Below are positions 27,053 through 35,114 of a DNA stretch of 64,000 bases, piece by piece. The stretch comes from Rhodoplanes sp963712435 (GTDB lineage Bacteria > Pseudomonadota > Alphaproteobacteria > Rhizobiales > Xanthobacteraceae), in the NCBI GenBank assembly GCA_963712435.1, contig CAVQIB010000022.1, positions 147,162 to 211,161 on the forward strand. The letters run 5' to 3'. The notes under the pieces were generated by a model, which saw nothing but the letters and a program-made list of their open reading frames with translations, did no database searches and had not been told where the DNA came from. The position numbers were made by a program, and so were the translations under genes. Each line of letters starts with the position of its first letter. Position 1 is the stretch's first letter.

Positions 27053-28005
27053 TGTCCGCCGGTCCGCGTGGGGTCGTGCCCGCCGTCGCGATCCTCGCCG
27101 TCGCGATCCACGCCATCGCGATCCCCGCGGTCGCGATGCTCGCCGTAGATCACGAACGGCCGCTCGTCGTCGCTCAGCACGATGACGCCGCGCGGATCGC
27201 GATCGGTGTGCAGCGCCGCGCCGCCGAGATTGAAGCGGCGCAGCACGCCGCCGAAAGTGCGCTCCAGATTGGCCGGCGTGAAAACCTCTGCGGTCGGTCC
27301 GGCGGCAAGCACGGTCTTGTTGAGGAGGACGACCTGATCGCAGAATTCCGGCACGCTGCCGAGATTATGCGTGGAAACCAGCATCAGATGCCCGTCCCGG
27401 CGCAGCTCGCGCAATAGGCTGATGATCGCCGTCTCGGTGTTGACGTCGACCCCGGTGAACGGCTCGTCGAGCAGCATGATGCGCCCTTCTTGGGCGAGGG
27501 CGCGGGCGAGAAAGACGCGCTTCTTCTGCCCGCCGCTGAGTTCCCCGATCTGCCGCGTCCGGTACGCGCTCAAGCCGACCCGCTCGAGCGCCTCGTCCGC
27601 CTTGCGCCGGTCGGCGCGCGCGGGAATGCGCAGGAAATTCATGTGCCCGTAACGGCCCATCATGACGACGTCTTCGACCAGCACGGGAAAGTTCCAGTCG
27701 ACCTCCTCGCTCTGCGGCACATAGGCGACGATGTTGCGCTTGATGGCTTCGGCCACCGGCCGGCCGCACAGGCGCACCTCTCCGGCCGAAGGGCGCACGA
27801 ATCCCATGATCGCCTTGAAAATGGTCGACTTGCCGCTGCCGTTCACCCCGACGAGCCCGCAAATCGTGCCGGGACCGAGTTCGAAGGAAGCATCGGAGAC
27901 GGCGGTATAGCCGTTGCTGTAGGTCACGCTCAGGCCGCGCAGCGAAATGCCGGCGTCGTGCAAGGACGCCGCGGCCGGTTGCGCGCCTTTCACCTGCTGA
28001 AGCAT
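27049..28005 (-). CDS. sitB: Manganese/iron ABC transporter ATPase SitB with Asp/Arg-rich tail
   Basis: 318 residues. Walker A is GVNGSGKST (about residues 53-61), the signature is ELSGGQKKRVFLARAL, Walker B is IMLLDEPFTGVD and the switch His is in VSTHNLG. All motifs are intact. The protein is about 30-60 residues longer than common SitB/MntB proteins. The extension ends in a low-complexity segment with five-residue repeats of the type D-R-D-G-x, encoded by the tandem repeat at 27082-27141. Asp and His there could bind metal, but this is a guess. It lies 2 bases after the sitA stop. Confidence 0.9.
   Translation of the reverse strand: MLQQVKGAQPAAASLHDAGISLRGLSVTYSNGYTAVSDASFELGPGTICGLVGVNGSGKSTIFKAIMGFVRPSAGEVRLCGRPVAEAIKRNIVAYVPQSEEVDWNFPVLVEDVVMMGRYGHMNFLRIPARADRRKADEALERVGLSAYRTRQIGELSGGQKKRVFLARALAQEGRIMLLDEPFTGVDVNTETAIISLLRELRRDGHLMLVSTHNLGSVPEFCDQVVLLNKTVLAAGPTAEVFTPANLERTFGGVLRRFNLGGAALHTDRDPRGVIVLSDDERPFVIYGEHRDRGDRDGVDRDGEDRDGGHDPTRTGGQ
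27082..27141 (-). repeat. Four tandem 15-base repeats inside sitB
   Basis: Four imperfect 15-base units follow each other with no spacer: GCCGTCGCGATCCTC, GCCGTCGCGATCCAC, GCCATCGCGATCCCC and GCGGTCGCGATGCTC (plus-strand reading). They encode the five-residue repeats of the SitB tail. The unit is a multiple of three, so copy-number change would keep the frame. Confidence 0.8.
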
Positions 28006-28007
28006 GG

Positions 28008-28928
28008 CTACTTACCGAATCCTTTGGCGATGGTCTCCACCGTCAGTTTCAGAAGATCGAGATAGGTCGGCACCGGACCGCCTGCGGCGCTGAGCGAATC
28101 GACGTAGAGCACCCCGCCATAGCGGGCGCCGGTTTCGCGCGCGACCTGCTTGGCGGCGCGATCCGAGATCGTGCTCTCGCTGAACACGACCGGTATGCCG
28201 TTCGCGCGGACGAGGTCGATCACTTTGCGCACCTGCTGCGGCGTGCCCTGTTCGTCGGCGTTGATCGGCCACAGGTAAGCCTCACGCATTCCGTAGTCGC
28301 GCGCGAGGTAGCTGAAAGCGCCCTCGCTCGTCACGAGCCAGCGCCGGTCTTCGGGGATGGCGGCGAGCCGCTCGCGCAGCGGCCCGTCGAGCGCGCGGAT
28401 CTTCTCCGAATAGGCGGCGGCGTTGCGATCATAGGTCTCCGCATTCGCCGGATCATGTTTGACGAGCGCCTTGCGGATGTTCTCGACATAGACGAGGGCG
28501 TTGCTGGGCGACATCCAGGCATGCGGGTTCGGCTTCCCGGAATAGGGGCCCTCGCCGATCCCCAGCGGCTCGATGCCCTCGGTCAGGACGACGCTCGGGA
28601 CGTCTTTGACATTGTCGAAAAATCTCTCGAACCAGCGCTCGAGATTGAAGCCGTTCCACAGCACGAGGTCGGCCGACTGCGCCTTGACGATGTCGAGCGG
28701 CGTCGGCTGGTAGTCATGGATTTCTGCACCGGGCTTGGTGATAGATTCGACGATGGCTTTGTCGCCGGCGACGTTCTGCGCGATGTCCTGAAGGACTGTG
28801 AAGGTCGTGACCACCCGCAAAGGTCGGCCACGCGGGCCTTGTGCAAGCAAAGCGCCGGGCAGGATGGCGGCGCAGAGAAGCGCCGCGACGCCAACGAGCA
28901 TGAGCCGTCTAAGCCAGAAATGCGTCAT
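28008..28928 (-). CDS. sitA: Manganese/iron ABC transporter substrate-binding protein SitA
   Basis: 306 residues. The signal peptide covers about 30 residues (MTHFWLRRLMLVGVAALLCA...). It belongs to the cluster A-I metal-binding proteins. The expected ligands are His in AEIHDYQPTP, His in NPHAWMSP, Glu in TSEGAFSYLA and Asp in VDSLS. The His-His-Glu-Asp set points to Mn2+ (or Fe2+); zinc-binding ZnuA has a third His and a His-rich loop, both absent. The start at 28928 has GGAGAACGGG just upstream; a longer open frame upstream is not supported. It is the first gene of sitABCD. Confidence 0.9.
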   Translation of the reverse strand: MTHFWLRRLMLVGVAALLCAAILPGALLAQGPRGRPLRVVTTFTVLQDIAQNVAGDKAIVESITKPGAEIHDYQPTPLDIVKAQSADLVLWNGFNLERWFERFFDNVKDVPSVVLTEGIEPLGIGEGPYSGKPNPHAWMSPSNALVYVENIRKALVKHDPANAETYDRNAAAYSEKIRALDGPLRERLAAIPEDRRWLVTSEGAFSYLARDYGMREAYLWPINADEQGTPQQVRKVIDLVRANGIPVVFSESTISDRAAKQVARETGARYGGVLYVDSLSAAGGPVPTYLDLLKLTVETIAKGFGK

Positions 28929-28998
28929 CCCGTTCTCCGCACCGTAAACGCGGCGGCGTGCGTTGCGGCAACGCGGGCGTTCTGGCCACATGCTGCAA

Positions 28999-29067
28999 TT
29001 GCTAATTAGTCGCAAATCAAATGCGCCCTGCGGTTCCAAATGTCAAGTTGTTGCGAATGATTTGCAA
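28999..29067. promoter_or_regulatory. Two Fur/Mur-like boxes upstream of sitA
   Basis: Two 17-base dyads of the form TTGC-N9-GCAA lie in the 192-base region upstream of sitA: TTGCTAATTAGTCGCAA (28999-29015) and TTGCGAATGATTTGCAA (29051-29067). Their centres are 52 bases apart. A -35-like TTGACA (minus strand, 29041-29046) lies between them. In alphaproteobacteria the Fur homologue Mur represses sitABCD with manganese from similar dyads. The match is by pattern only. Confidence 0.6.
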
Positions 29068-29120
29068 GTGGGTGGGGGTCGGCAGGAATCATTTGTGGCG
29101 AGCCATTTCGAAATCAGGGG

Positions 29121-30425
29121 CTAGATCGCGCCCCAGCGCCGGCCGGCGGAGATGCGCCGGGCCAGGATCTTATCGATGCGCCGCCCGTCGAGATCGACGA
29201 TCTCGAAGCGCCAGCCGAACGCGTCCACCGCGTCTCCGACCCGCGGCAGGTAACCCACCTGGGCCAGCACGAATCCCGCCGCCGTCTGGTAGCTGCGACC
29301 TTGCGGGATCGGCACGGCGAGAATCTCGGCCATCTCGTCCACCGGCATGGCGCCGGCGATGAGCCATGACCCGTCGGCCCGCTGCACGGCGTGTTCGGTC
29401 AGCCCTTCATCCGTTTGGAAAGCGCCGACGATCGCTTCGAGGATGTCGGCGTTGGTCACCACGCCCTCGAAGTGACCGTACTCGTCGTGGATCAGAGCCA
29501 TATGAACGGTCGAGGTCTTGATCGTCTGCACCACGTCGAGCGCGTCGGCGGTGTCCGGAATGACGGGGGCGGGACGCACGTGAGCACGCAGGTCCGGCTG
29601 CCCACCCAGCATATAGGCGTCAAGAAGGTCCTTCGCCTGGACGACGCCCAGCATCTCCTCGCTCGTTCCATCACAGACCGGCAGGCGCGAGTGCACGCTC
29701 TCGACGATCATCTTGCAGATGTCCTTGGGATCATCGGCAAGATTGATCATGTCGACGTCGGTGCGGGGAGTCATGACCGCCCGCACCGGACGATCGCCTA
29801 ACCGCATGACGCCTGCGATCATCGTGCGCTCTTCCGGCTCGATGACGCCCGCCGTCTCGGCTTCGGCGATCAAGGTCCGGATTTCTTCGTCGGTCACCCG
29901 CCCTTCCGGCTGAGGCCGTTGAGCGAGGGCGCGCAGCACCAGCTTTCCCGATGTGTCGAGGATCCAGACGAAAGGGGAGGCGATCTTCGCCAGGATCGTC
30001 ATCGCCGGCGAGACTCTGACGGCTATTCCTTCGGGATTGCGGAGGGCGATCTGCTTGGGGACGAGTTCGCCGATGATCAGCGATGCATAGGTGATCGCGG
30101 CCACCACCAGCCCGACGCCAGCGGCGTCCGCGACGCCGGGCGACATGCCGTATGAGACGAACCAGTCGGAAAGCCGCGCGCCCAGCGTCGCGCCGGAGAA
30201 CGCGCCGGACAATACGCCGATCAGCGTGATCCCGACCTGGACGGTGGACAGGAACTTGCCGGGATTGTTGGCGAGCGCCAGAGCGCGCCGGGAGCCGACG
30301 ACCTCGCGATCGACCATGGCCTGCAAGCGCCCGCGCCGCGACGAGACGACGGCGAGCTCCGCCATCGCGAGCAGGCCGTTGATGAAGATGAGGACGACGA
30401 CGGTCGCGATTTCGACGTAGATCAT
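29121..30425 (-). CDS. HlyC/CorC-family (CNNM-CBS) membrane protein
   Basis: 434 residues. The N-terminal CNNM/DUF21 domain (about 1-190) has four hydrophobic spans starting EIATVVVLIFINGLLAMAE. Two CBS domains follow (VMTPRTDVDMINL begins the first). The C-terminal CorC_HlyC domain contains WLIAGAMPVDEMAEIL and ends near residue 430. The family is linked to magnesium/cobalt export and stress resistance; early members were misnamed hemolysins. It is transcribed towards sitA, but sitA has its own boxes. The start at 30425 gives the full membrane domain. Confidence 0.9.
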   Translation of the reverse strand: MIYVEIATVVVLIFINGLLAMAELAVVSSRRGRLQAMVDREVVGSRRALALANNPGKFLSTVQVGITLIGVLSGAFSGATLGARLSDWFVSYGMSPGVADAAGVGLVVAAITYASLIIGELVPKQIALRNPEGIAVRVSPAMTILAKIASPFVWILDTSGKLVLRALAQRPQPEGRVTDEEIRTLIAEAETAGVIEPEERTMIAGVMRLGDRPVRAVMTPRTDVDMINLADDPKDICKMIVESVHSRLPVCDGTSEEMLGVVQAKDLLDAYMLGGQPDLRAHVRPAPVIPDTADALDVVQTIKTSTVHMALIHDEYGHFEGVVTNADILEAIVGAFQTDEGLTEHAVQRADGSWLIAGAMPVDEMAEILAVPIPQGRSYQTAAGFVLAQVGYLPRVGDAVDAFGWRFEIVDLDGRRIDKILARRISAGRRWGAI

Positions 30426-30586
30426 TGCATCATTATGGCGGCCGTTCGCCCTGCCTGCTGGCTTCGTGGTCCAAGCCTAGCGAAAACTGGGAGAAATAGC
30501 ATCAGCCGTGGTGGCGCCGGCTGCGGCGCGCTGCGCATCGATCCGATCGCACGCTCGGCGGAGCGAGCCGCCGGCGTTCGGTTCGC

Positions 30587-31327
30587 CTATCGGATGGGCA
30601 CATAGACCTCGATCGCGAGCTTGTCGTCCGGCGTGGTCCGCGGATCGTTGAGATAGGTCTCGACGAACACGTCCTGCGCCTCGAGGCCTTTTTCGTCGAG
30701 CTGGTTGGTGATCAGCTCGTAGGTCGAATCGAGCGAGTCGTAGGTTCCGCGGTGGACGTATTTCAGCGCCTTGCCGGCCGGCGACTTGGCGGCGGCGAAG
30801 GTTTCCGGCAGGTTGGCCGGCGGCTCGGCCACCGGCACCGCCGCGCGGAACTGAAATCCCTTGTCCTCGGTCGAGGTGTAGATCGTCATCGGCGGTCCGG
30901 TCGGCGCGATGTTCTCCTTCTCGAGAAAGGCGTAGACCTTCTTGAAGCTGTCGACGATCGTCGCGAATGCGTTCTCCCAGCTGGCGTTGCCCGCCAAATA
31001 CACGATCGGCTGCTCGGCCAATGTGACTTCCTGTCCGAGAACAATGTCGGGCTCCGCCTCCGCCGCGAGAGGGCGGCGGGTCGGCGCGGTCGGCTGGGCG
31101 GCCTGGGGCGAGGGGTTGGACGGCGAAGCGGGAGCGCTCGGCTCGGGGGCCGCGCCCGCGGGTCCGGAGGGGCTCGACGGCGCGCCGGGGGCGGACGGCG
31201 CCGCCGTCATGGGGGCGCCGGCGGGCTTTTCCTCCACCTTCGCTTGTCCAAAGGCAAAGCCGGGATGCCAGAGGCCGACTGTCATGACCGCTCCGGCGAG
31301 CGCAATCACCAGACGAGAGGATCGCAT
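30587..31327 (-). CDS. Exported GyrI-like (AraC effector-binding fold) protein
   Basis: 246 residues. A signal peptide (MRSSRLVIALAGAVMTVGLWHPGFAFGQ) is followed by a Pro/Ala/Ser-rich linker up to about residue 90. The C-terminal part (about 95-246) matches the GyrI-like small-molecule-binding fold, with GKALKYVHRGTYDSLDSTYE and a final EVYVPI strand. This fold normally binds ligands in the cytoplasm, either in AraC-type regulators or as free GyrI. The signal peptide places it in the periplasm, where it may bind or hydrolyse a small compound. Function unknown. Confidence 0.75.
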   Translation of the reverse strand: MRSSRLVIALAGAVMTVGLWHPGFAFGQAKVEEKPAGAPMTAAPSAPGAPSSPSGPAGAAPEPSAPASPSNPSPQAAQPTAPTRRPLAAEAEPDIVLGQEVTLAEQPIVYLAGNASWENAFATIVDSFKKVYAFLEKENIAPTGPPMTIYTSTEDKGFQFRAAVPVAEPPANLPETFAAAKSPAGKALKYVHRGTYDSLDSTYELITNQLDEKGLEAQDVFVETYLNDPRTTPDDKLAIEVYVPIR

Positions 31328-31570
31328 CGGATGCTCCTGTCGAATAGCGTCAACCGTGCCGCCTGGACCGGGTCCGGGAAGGCAGCGTACGGTCCTCTTC
31401 TACTCACGGTTTGCTGCTTCATTACGGCGAATGCGCCCGCCCCGCGCGGGAAATTGCGCGGCGGATGGGCCGTGCCCGCGCCGCGGCTCGCCAGGACCTC
31501 CACCAAACCATACGCTGGCCAAGCCGCGCCGATTGCCCATATAAGCCCTTCACATAGCATGGTCAGACGG

Positions 31571-32458
31571 ATGAACACGCTCGCCAACCGCCGATTCGTC
31601 AAGATGAACGGTCTCGGCAACGAAATCGTCGTCGTCGACTTGCGCGGCGAGCCGCCGGGCGTGCGCGCGCCCGACCCGGCCGAAGTGCGGGCGGCTGCTG
31701 CGGCGGACGGGGCCCCATGCGATCAATTCATGCTGCTCTATCCGGCGCGGACGCCGGGAACGGACGCTTTCGTGCGCATCTACAACAGCGACGGTTCGCA
31801 ATCCGGCGCGTGCGGCAACGGCATGCGCTGCGTCGCGGACCTCTTGTTCAAGGAGACCGGCAAACCTGCGCTGAGCTTCGAGACGCCCGGCGGCGTTCTG
31901 GCGTGCTGGCCCGGCGCCGAGCCGCTGGTGACGACCGTCGACATGGGAGCGCCGCGCTTCGACTGGCGCGATATTCCGCTTGCGGAGGACGTGCGCGACA
32001 CGCGCGCAGTTGAACTGCCGGTCGGGCCGAGCGGCGATCCCGCTTTGCATGCGCCCAGCGTCGTCAGCATCGGCAATCCGCACGCCGTGTTCTGGGTGGA
32101 CGACGTGCACGCCTTCGACCTCGCGCGCCTCGGCCCGCCGCTCGAAACCCACCCGCTCTTTCCCGAGCGCGCGAACATATCGCTCGCCGCCGTCGCCGCG
32201 CCGGACCATTTGATCGTGCGCACCTGGGAGCGCGGCGTCGGGCTGACCAAGGCCTGCGGCTCGGCCGCCTGCGCGGCCGCGGTCTGCGCGGCCCGCACCG
32301 GGCGGACCGGCCGGCGCGTCACGGTCACGCTGCCCGGCGGCGATCTCGCGATCGAATGGCGGGCGCAGGACGACCATGTGTTGATGACGGGTCCGGTCGC
32401 CTATGAATACGAAGGCCGGTTCGACCCCGCGCTGTTCGCCGGATCGGCCGTCCTATGA
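31571..32458 (+). CDS. dapF: Diaminopimelate epimerase DapF
   Basis: 295 residues. It converts LL- to meso-diaminopimelate for lysine and peptidoglycan synthesis. The catalytic pair is Cys81 in SGACGNGMRC and Cys229 in KACGSAACAA. The N-terminus FVKMNGLGNEIVVVDLRG is typical. The ATG at 31571 fits the family start. The stop overlaps the mtaB start (ATGA), so the two genes are coupled, as in many Hyphomicrobiales. A 243-base region upstream separates it from the divergent GyrI-like gene; no promoter motif stood out there. Confidence 0.96.
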   Translation: MNTLANRRFVKMNGLGNEIVVVDLRGEPPGVRAPDPAEVRAAAAADGAPCDQFMLLYPARTPGTDAFVRIYNSDGSQSGACGNGMRCVADLLFKETGKPALSFETPGGVLACWPGAEPLVTTVDMGAPRFDWRDIPLAEDVRDTRAVELPVGPSGDPALHAPSVVSIGNPHAVFWVDDVHAFDLARLGPPLETHPLFPERANISLAAVAAPDHLIVRTWERGVGLTKACGSAACAAAVCAARTGRTGRRVTVTLPGGDLAIEWRAQDDHVLMTGPVAYEYEGRFDPALFAGSAVL

Positions 32459-33760
32459 GCAACAGGGACGCCGAGCATGAGCGTGACACGATGACCGTCG
32501 ATATCCGGACCTTCGGCTGCCGCCTGAACGCCTCGGAAGGGGAGGCGATCCGCCGGCACGCCGCGACCGCGGGCATCGACAATCTCGTCGTCGTGAACAC
32601 CTGCGCGGTCACCGGCGAAGCGGTGCGCCAGGCCCGCCAGGCGATCCGCAAGGCCAAGCGCGATCGGCCCGCCGCGCGCCTCGTCGTGACCGGCTGCGCG
32701 GCGCAGGTCGAGCCGCAGACGTTCTCCGCCATGCCCGAGGTCGACCGCGTGCTCGGCAACGGGGAGAAGCTCTCGCCCGCCGCCTGGGCGGAGACCGGCG
32801 GCGCGCTTCGCGGCGGCGCCGGCGTCGAGCGCGACGGCAAGACCGCGGTCGGCGACATCATGGCGGCGCGCGCGACCCCGGAGGCGGGGATCGAGGCGAT
32901 GGAGGGGCGAACGCGCGCCTTTGTCCAGGTGCAGAACGGCTGCAACCATCGCTGCACGTTCTGCATCATTCCCTTTGGCCGGGGGAATTCGCGTTCGGTC
33001 CCGATCGACGAGGTTGTTGCGCAGGTGCGCCGGCTGGTGGCGAACGGCTACTGCGAGGTCGTTCTCACCGGCGTCGACCTCACGGGCTACGGCGCCGATC
33101 TTCCGCGGGCAGCCGCGATTGGGCGGTCTCGTCAAGCAGCTGCTGGCCCGGCTGCCCGAGCTCAAGCGTCTGCGGCTCTCGTCGGTCGACAGCGTCGAGG
33201 CGGACGGCGACCTCCTCGACGCATTCGCGAGCGAGCCGCGGCTGATGCCGCACCTGCATTTGTCGCTTCAGGCGGGGGACGACCTTGTCCTCAAGCGCAT
33301 GAAGCGGCGGCATCTGCGCGCCGACGCCGTCGCCTTCTGCCGCGAGCTCAAGCGGCTGCGCCCCGACATCGTGTTCGGCGCCGATCTCATCGCCGGTTTT
33401 CCCACCGAGACGGAGGCGATGTTCGTTCGCTCGCTCGACCTGGTCGATGAATGCGGCCTGACGTTCCTGCACGTGTTTCCCTTCTCGCCGCGGCCGGGCA
33501 CGCCGGCGGCGCGCATGCCGGCGGTCGCCCGCGACATCGTGAAGGACCGGGCGCGCCGGCTGCGCGAGAAGGGCGAGGCGGCGCGGCGCGCGCATCTCGA
33601 TGGCGAGGTCGGCCACACCCGCCGTGTTCTCATCGAGACGCATGCGCGCGGCCGAACCGAACAGTTCACCGAAATGCGCCTGAGCGCGTCGGTCGAGCCC
33701 GGCAGGATTGTCGATGCCGCGGTTATCGGGCATGACGGGCGCATGCTGATCGCGGCGTGA
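32455..33760 (+). CDS. mtaB: tRNA (N6-L-threonylcarbamoyladenosine(37)-C2)-methylthiotransferase MtaB (one frameshift)
   Basis: About 434 residues after repair. The N-terminal methylthiotransferase domain has the three cluster cysteines in TFGCRLN (Cys22), VNTCAVT and VTGCAAQ. The radical SAM motif is NHRCTFCIIPFGRG. The frame breaks near 33108: removing one C gives GADLP-GQPRLGGLVKQLL. The C-terminal TRAM-like region is HTRRVLIETHARG... to LIAA. It adds a methylthio group to t6A37 of tRNAs. The start overlaps dapF; an internal ATG at 32491 is an alternative. Confidence 0.9.
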
Positions 33761-33787
33761 CGTCGCCAAAACGACCGGAGCCCGTGA

Positions 33788-34228
33788 ATGACGATCGATA
33801 CGAACCGTCCCCTCGTCGTGCCGGACGAACGGTTCGCGAAGACGATCCAGCTGACCCCGGCCGATGTCAGCATGTTCGCGCGGCTTGCGGGCGATCACAA
33901 TCCGCTGCACCACGACGCCGAGTATGCGGCGCGTACGCGCTTCAAGCGGCCGCTCGCCTGCGGCGGGCAATTGGCGGCGCAGATGATGGGGTTCCTCGCC
34001 TCGCACTATTCGGCGCGCGGCACCGTGGTCGGGCACGACATCAAGTTCCGGCTGCACCTGCCGGTCCTGGCCGACGAAGCGATCGAACTCGCATGGCAGG
34101 TCGAGGAGATCACGCCCGCGCCGCACCTCAAGGGCGAGGTGGTCGTCCTGCGCGGGCAGATCCGCAACTCCGCCGGCAAGCTCGCGCTCAGCGCCAAGGC
34201 GCGCGTCCTGGTGGGCGAGAGCTTGTAG
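33788..34228 (+). CDS. MaoC-like hot-dog dehydratase
   Basis: 146 residues forming one hot-dog domain. The hydratase motif is visible as FARLAGDHNPLHHDAEYAA followed by FKRPLACGGQLAAQMM, close to the D-x5-H pattern of (R)-specific enoyl-CoA hydratases. It could hydrate trans-2-enoyl-CoA. It lies 27 bases after mtaB on the same strand, but no metabolic partner is next to it. Confidence 0.85.
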   Translation: MTIDTNRPLVVPDERFAKTIQLTPADVSMFARLAGDHNPLHHDAEYAARTRFKRPLACGGQLAAQMMGFLASHYSARGTVVGHDIKFRLHLPVLADEAIELAWQVEEITPAPHLKGEVVVLRGQIRNSAGKLALSAKARVLVGESL

Positions 34229-34286
34229 CTTGCGCGCGGCGTGTCGTCCGCTCGTGTGCGGGCGAGAGGGTGATTGTGGGTAAGCA

Positions 34287-35087
34287 TCACTCTCCGGAAA
34301 AGCCGCAGGCGCACAGCAGGTCGCGCATATGCGCGGCGACCGGCGCGACGACGCGCACCGGAGCGCGGTTCTTGCCGAGCGGCACGACGATCTCGCGCGC
34401 ATGCAGATGCAGGCCCGGTCCGCCGAAGCGCGGCGCAGTCCCGTAGATGTTGTCGCCGATGATCGGCCAGCCCATGGCGGCGCAGTGCACGCGCAGCTGA
34501 TGCGTCCGCCCGGTCAGCGGCTCAAGCGCGAGCCAGGTCACGGCCCTCCCCTGGAGGGGGAGGGTCGGCGCGCGCGCCTCCTCACACGCGACAGCCCGTC
34601 CCTCCATTTCACGAGGATGCATGACGCCGCGACCGACTTCCCCCTCGTCCGCAGCCCCGATCACGCCGCGGCCCATCACCCGCCAACGCGTCACGGACGG
34701 CAGGCCGTGCGGATCGGGCTTCATCCACCAGCCGCGCGTCGCGTCGAGGCGCGCGAGCGGCAGGTCGATCACGCCGGCGGCCGCCTCGGGCCCGCCTTCG
34801 ACCACCGCCCAGTAGGTTTTCCCCACCTTGCCGTGCTTGAACAGCAGCCCCAGATGAGCAAGCGCCTTGCGGTGGCGACCGAGCACGAGGCAGCCGGAGG
34901 TCTCCTTGTCGAGCCGGTGGGCGAGCGCCGGCGGCCGCGGGAGGCCGAAACGGAGCGCGTCGAAGAAGTCTTCCAGGCTTGCGCCGCCCTTCGGTCCGCG
35001 ATGGACCGGCAGCCCGGCCGGCTTGTCCATCACCAGCATCAGGCCGTCGCGATAAAGAATGCGCGCTTGCATCTCTTCCGGCGTCAT
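34287..35087 (-). CDS. RluA-family pseudouridine synthase with a repeat-derived insertion
   Basis: 266 residues. The catalytic Asp lies in AHRLDKETSGCLVLGR (about residues 58-73). The second conserved block is LEPLTGRTHQLRVHCAAMGWPI. Between WRVMGRG and the strand VTWLALEPLTG there is an extra stretch of about 41 residues, encoded around a palindromic repeat at 34544-34564. The insertion keeps the frame, so the enzyme may still work. The rRNA or tRNA target is not known. It is divergent from ftsY with only 27 bases between start codons; a second ATG at 35072 is possible. Confidence 0.88.
   Translation of the reverse strand: MTPEEMQARILYRDGLMLVMDKPAGLPVHRGPKGGASLEDFFDALRFGLPRPPALAHRLDKETSGCLVLGRHRKALAHLGLLFKHGKVGKTYWAVVEGGPEAAAGVIDLPLARLDATRGWWMKPDPHGLPSVTRWRVMGRGVIGAADEGEVGRGVMHPREMEGRAVACEEARAPTLPLQGRAVTWLALEPLTGRTHQLRVHCAAMGWPIIGDNIYGTAPRFGGPGLHLHAREIVVPLGKNRAPVRVVAPVAAHMRDLLCACGFSGE
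34544..34672. repeat. Repeat-derived insertion within the rluA-like gene
   Basis: The segment starts with a strong 8-bp hairpin, CCCTCCCC / GGGGAGGG (34544-34564), followed by TCGGCGCGCG. A related sequence is intergenic at 38499-38567, sharing GGAAGGTCGGCGCG versus GGAGGGTCGGCGCG. The segment is translated in frame as about 41 extra residues that RluA enzymes usually lack. The outer boundary near 34672 is approximate. Confidence 0.55.
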
Positions 35088-35114
35088 GGCGAAAGCGGTA
35101 ACACAGGCCCCGAC

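Noticed and set aside
27082..27141. Short CRISPR-like array
   Set aside because: The 15-base units are directly adjacent with no spacers and lie in frame within sitB.
25278..28928. A zinc importer (znuABC)
   Set aside because: Two permeases, no His-rich loop and His-His-Glu-Asp ligands in the binding protein favour the manganese Sit type.
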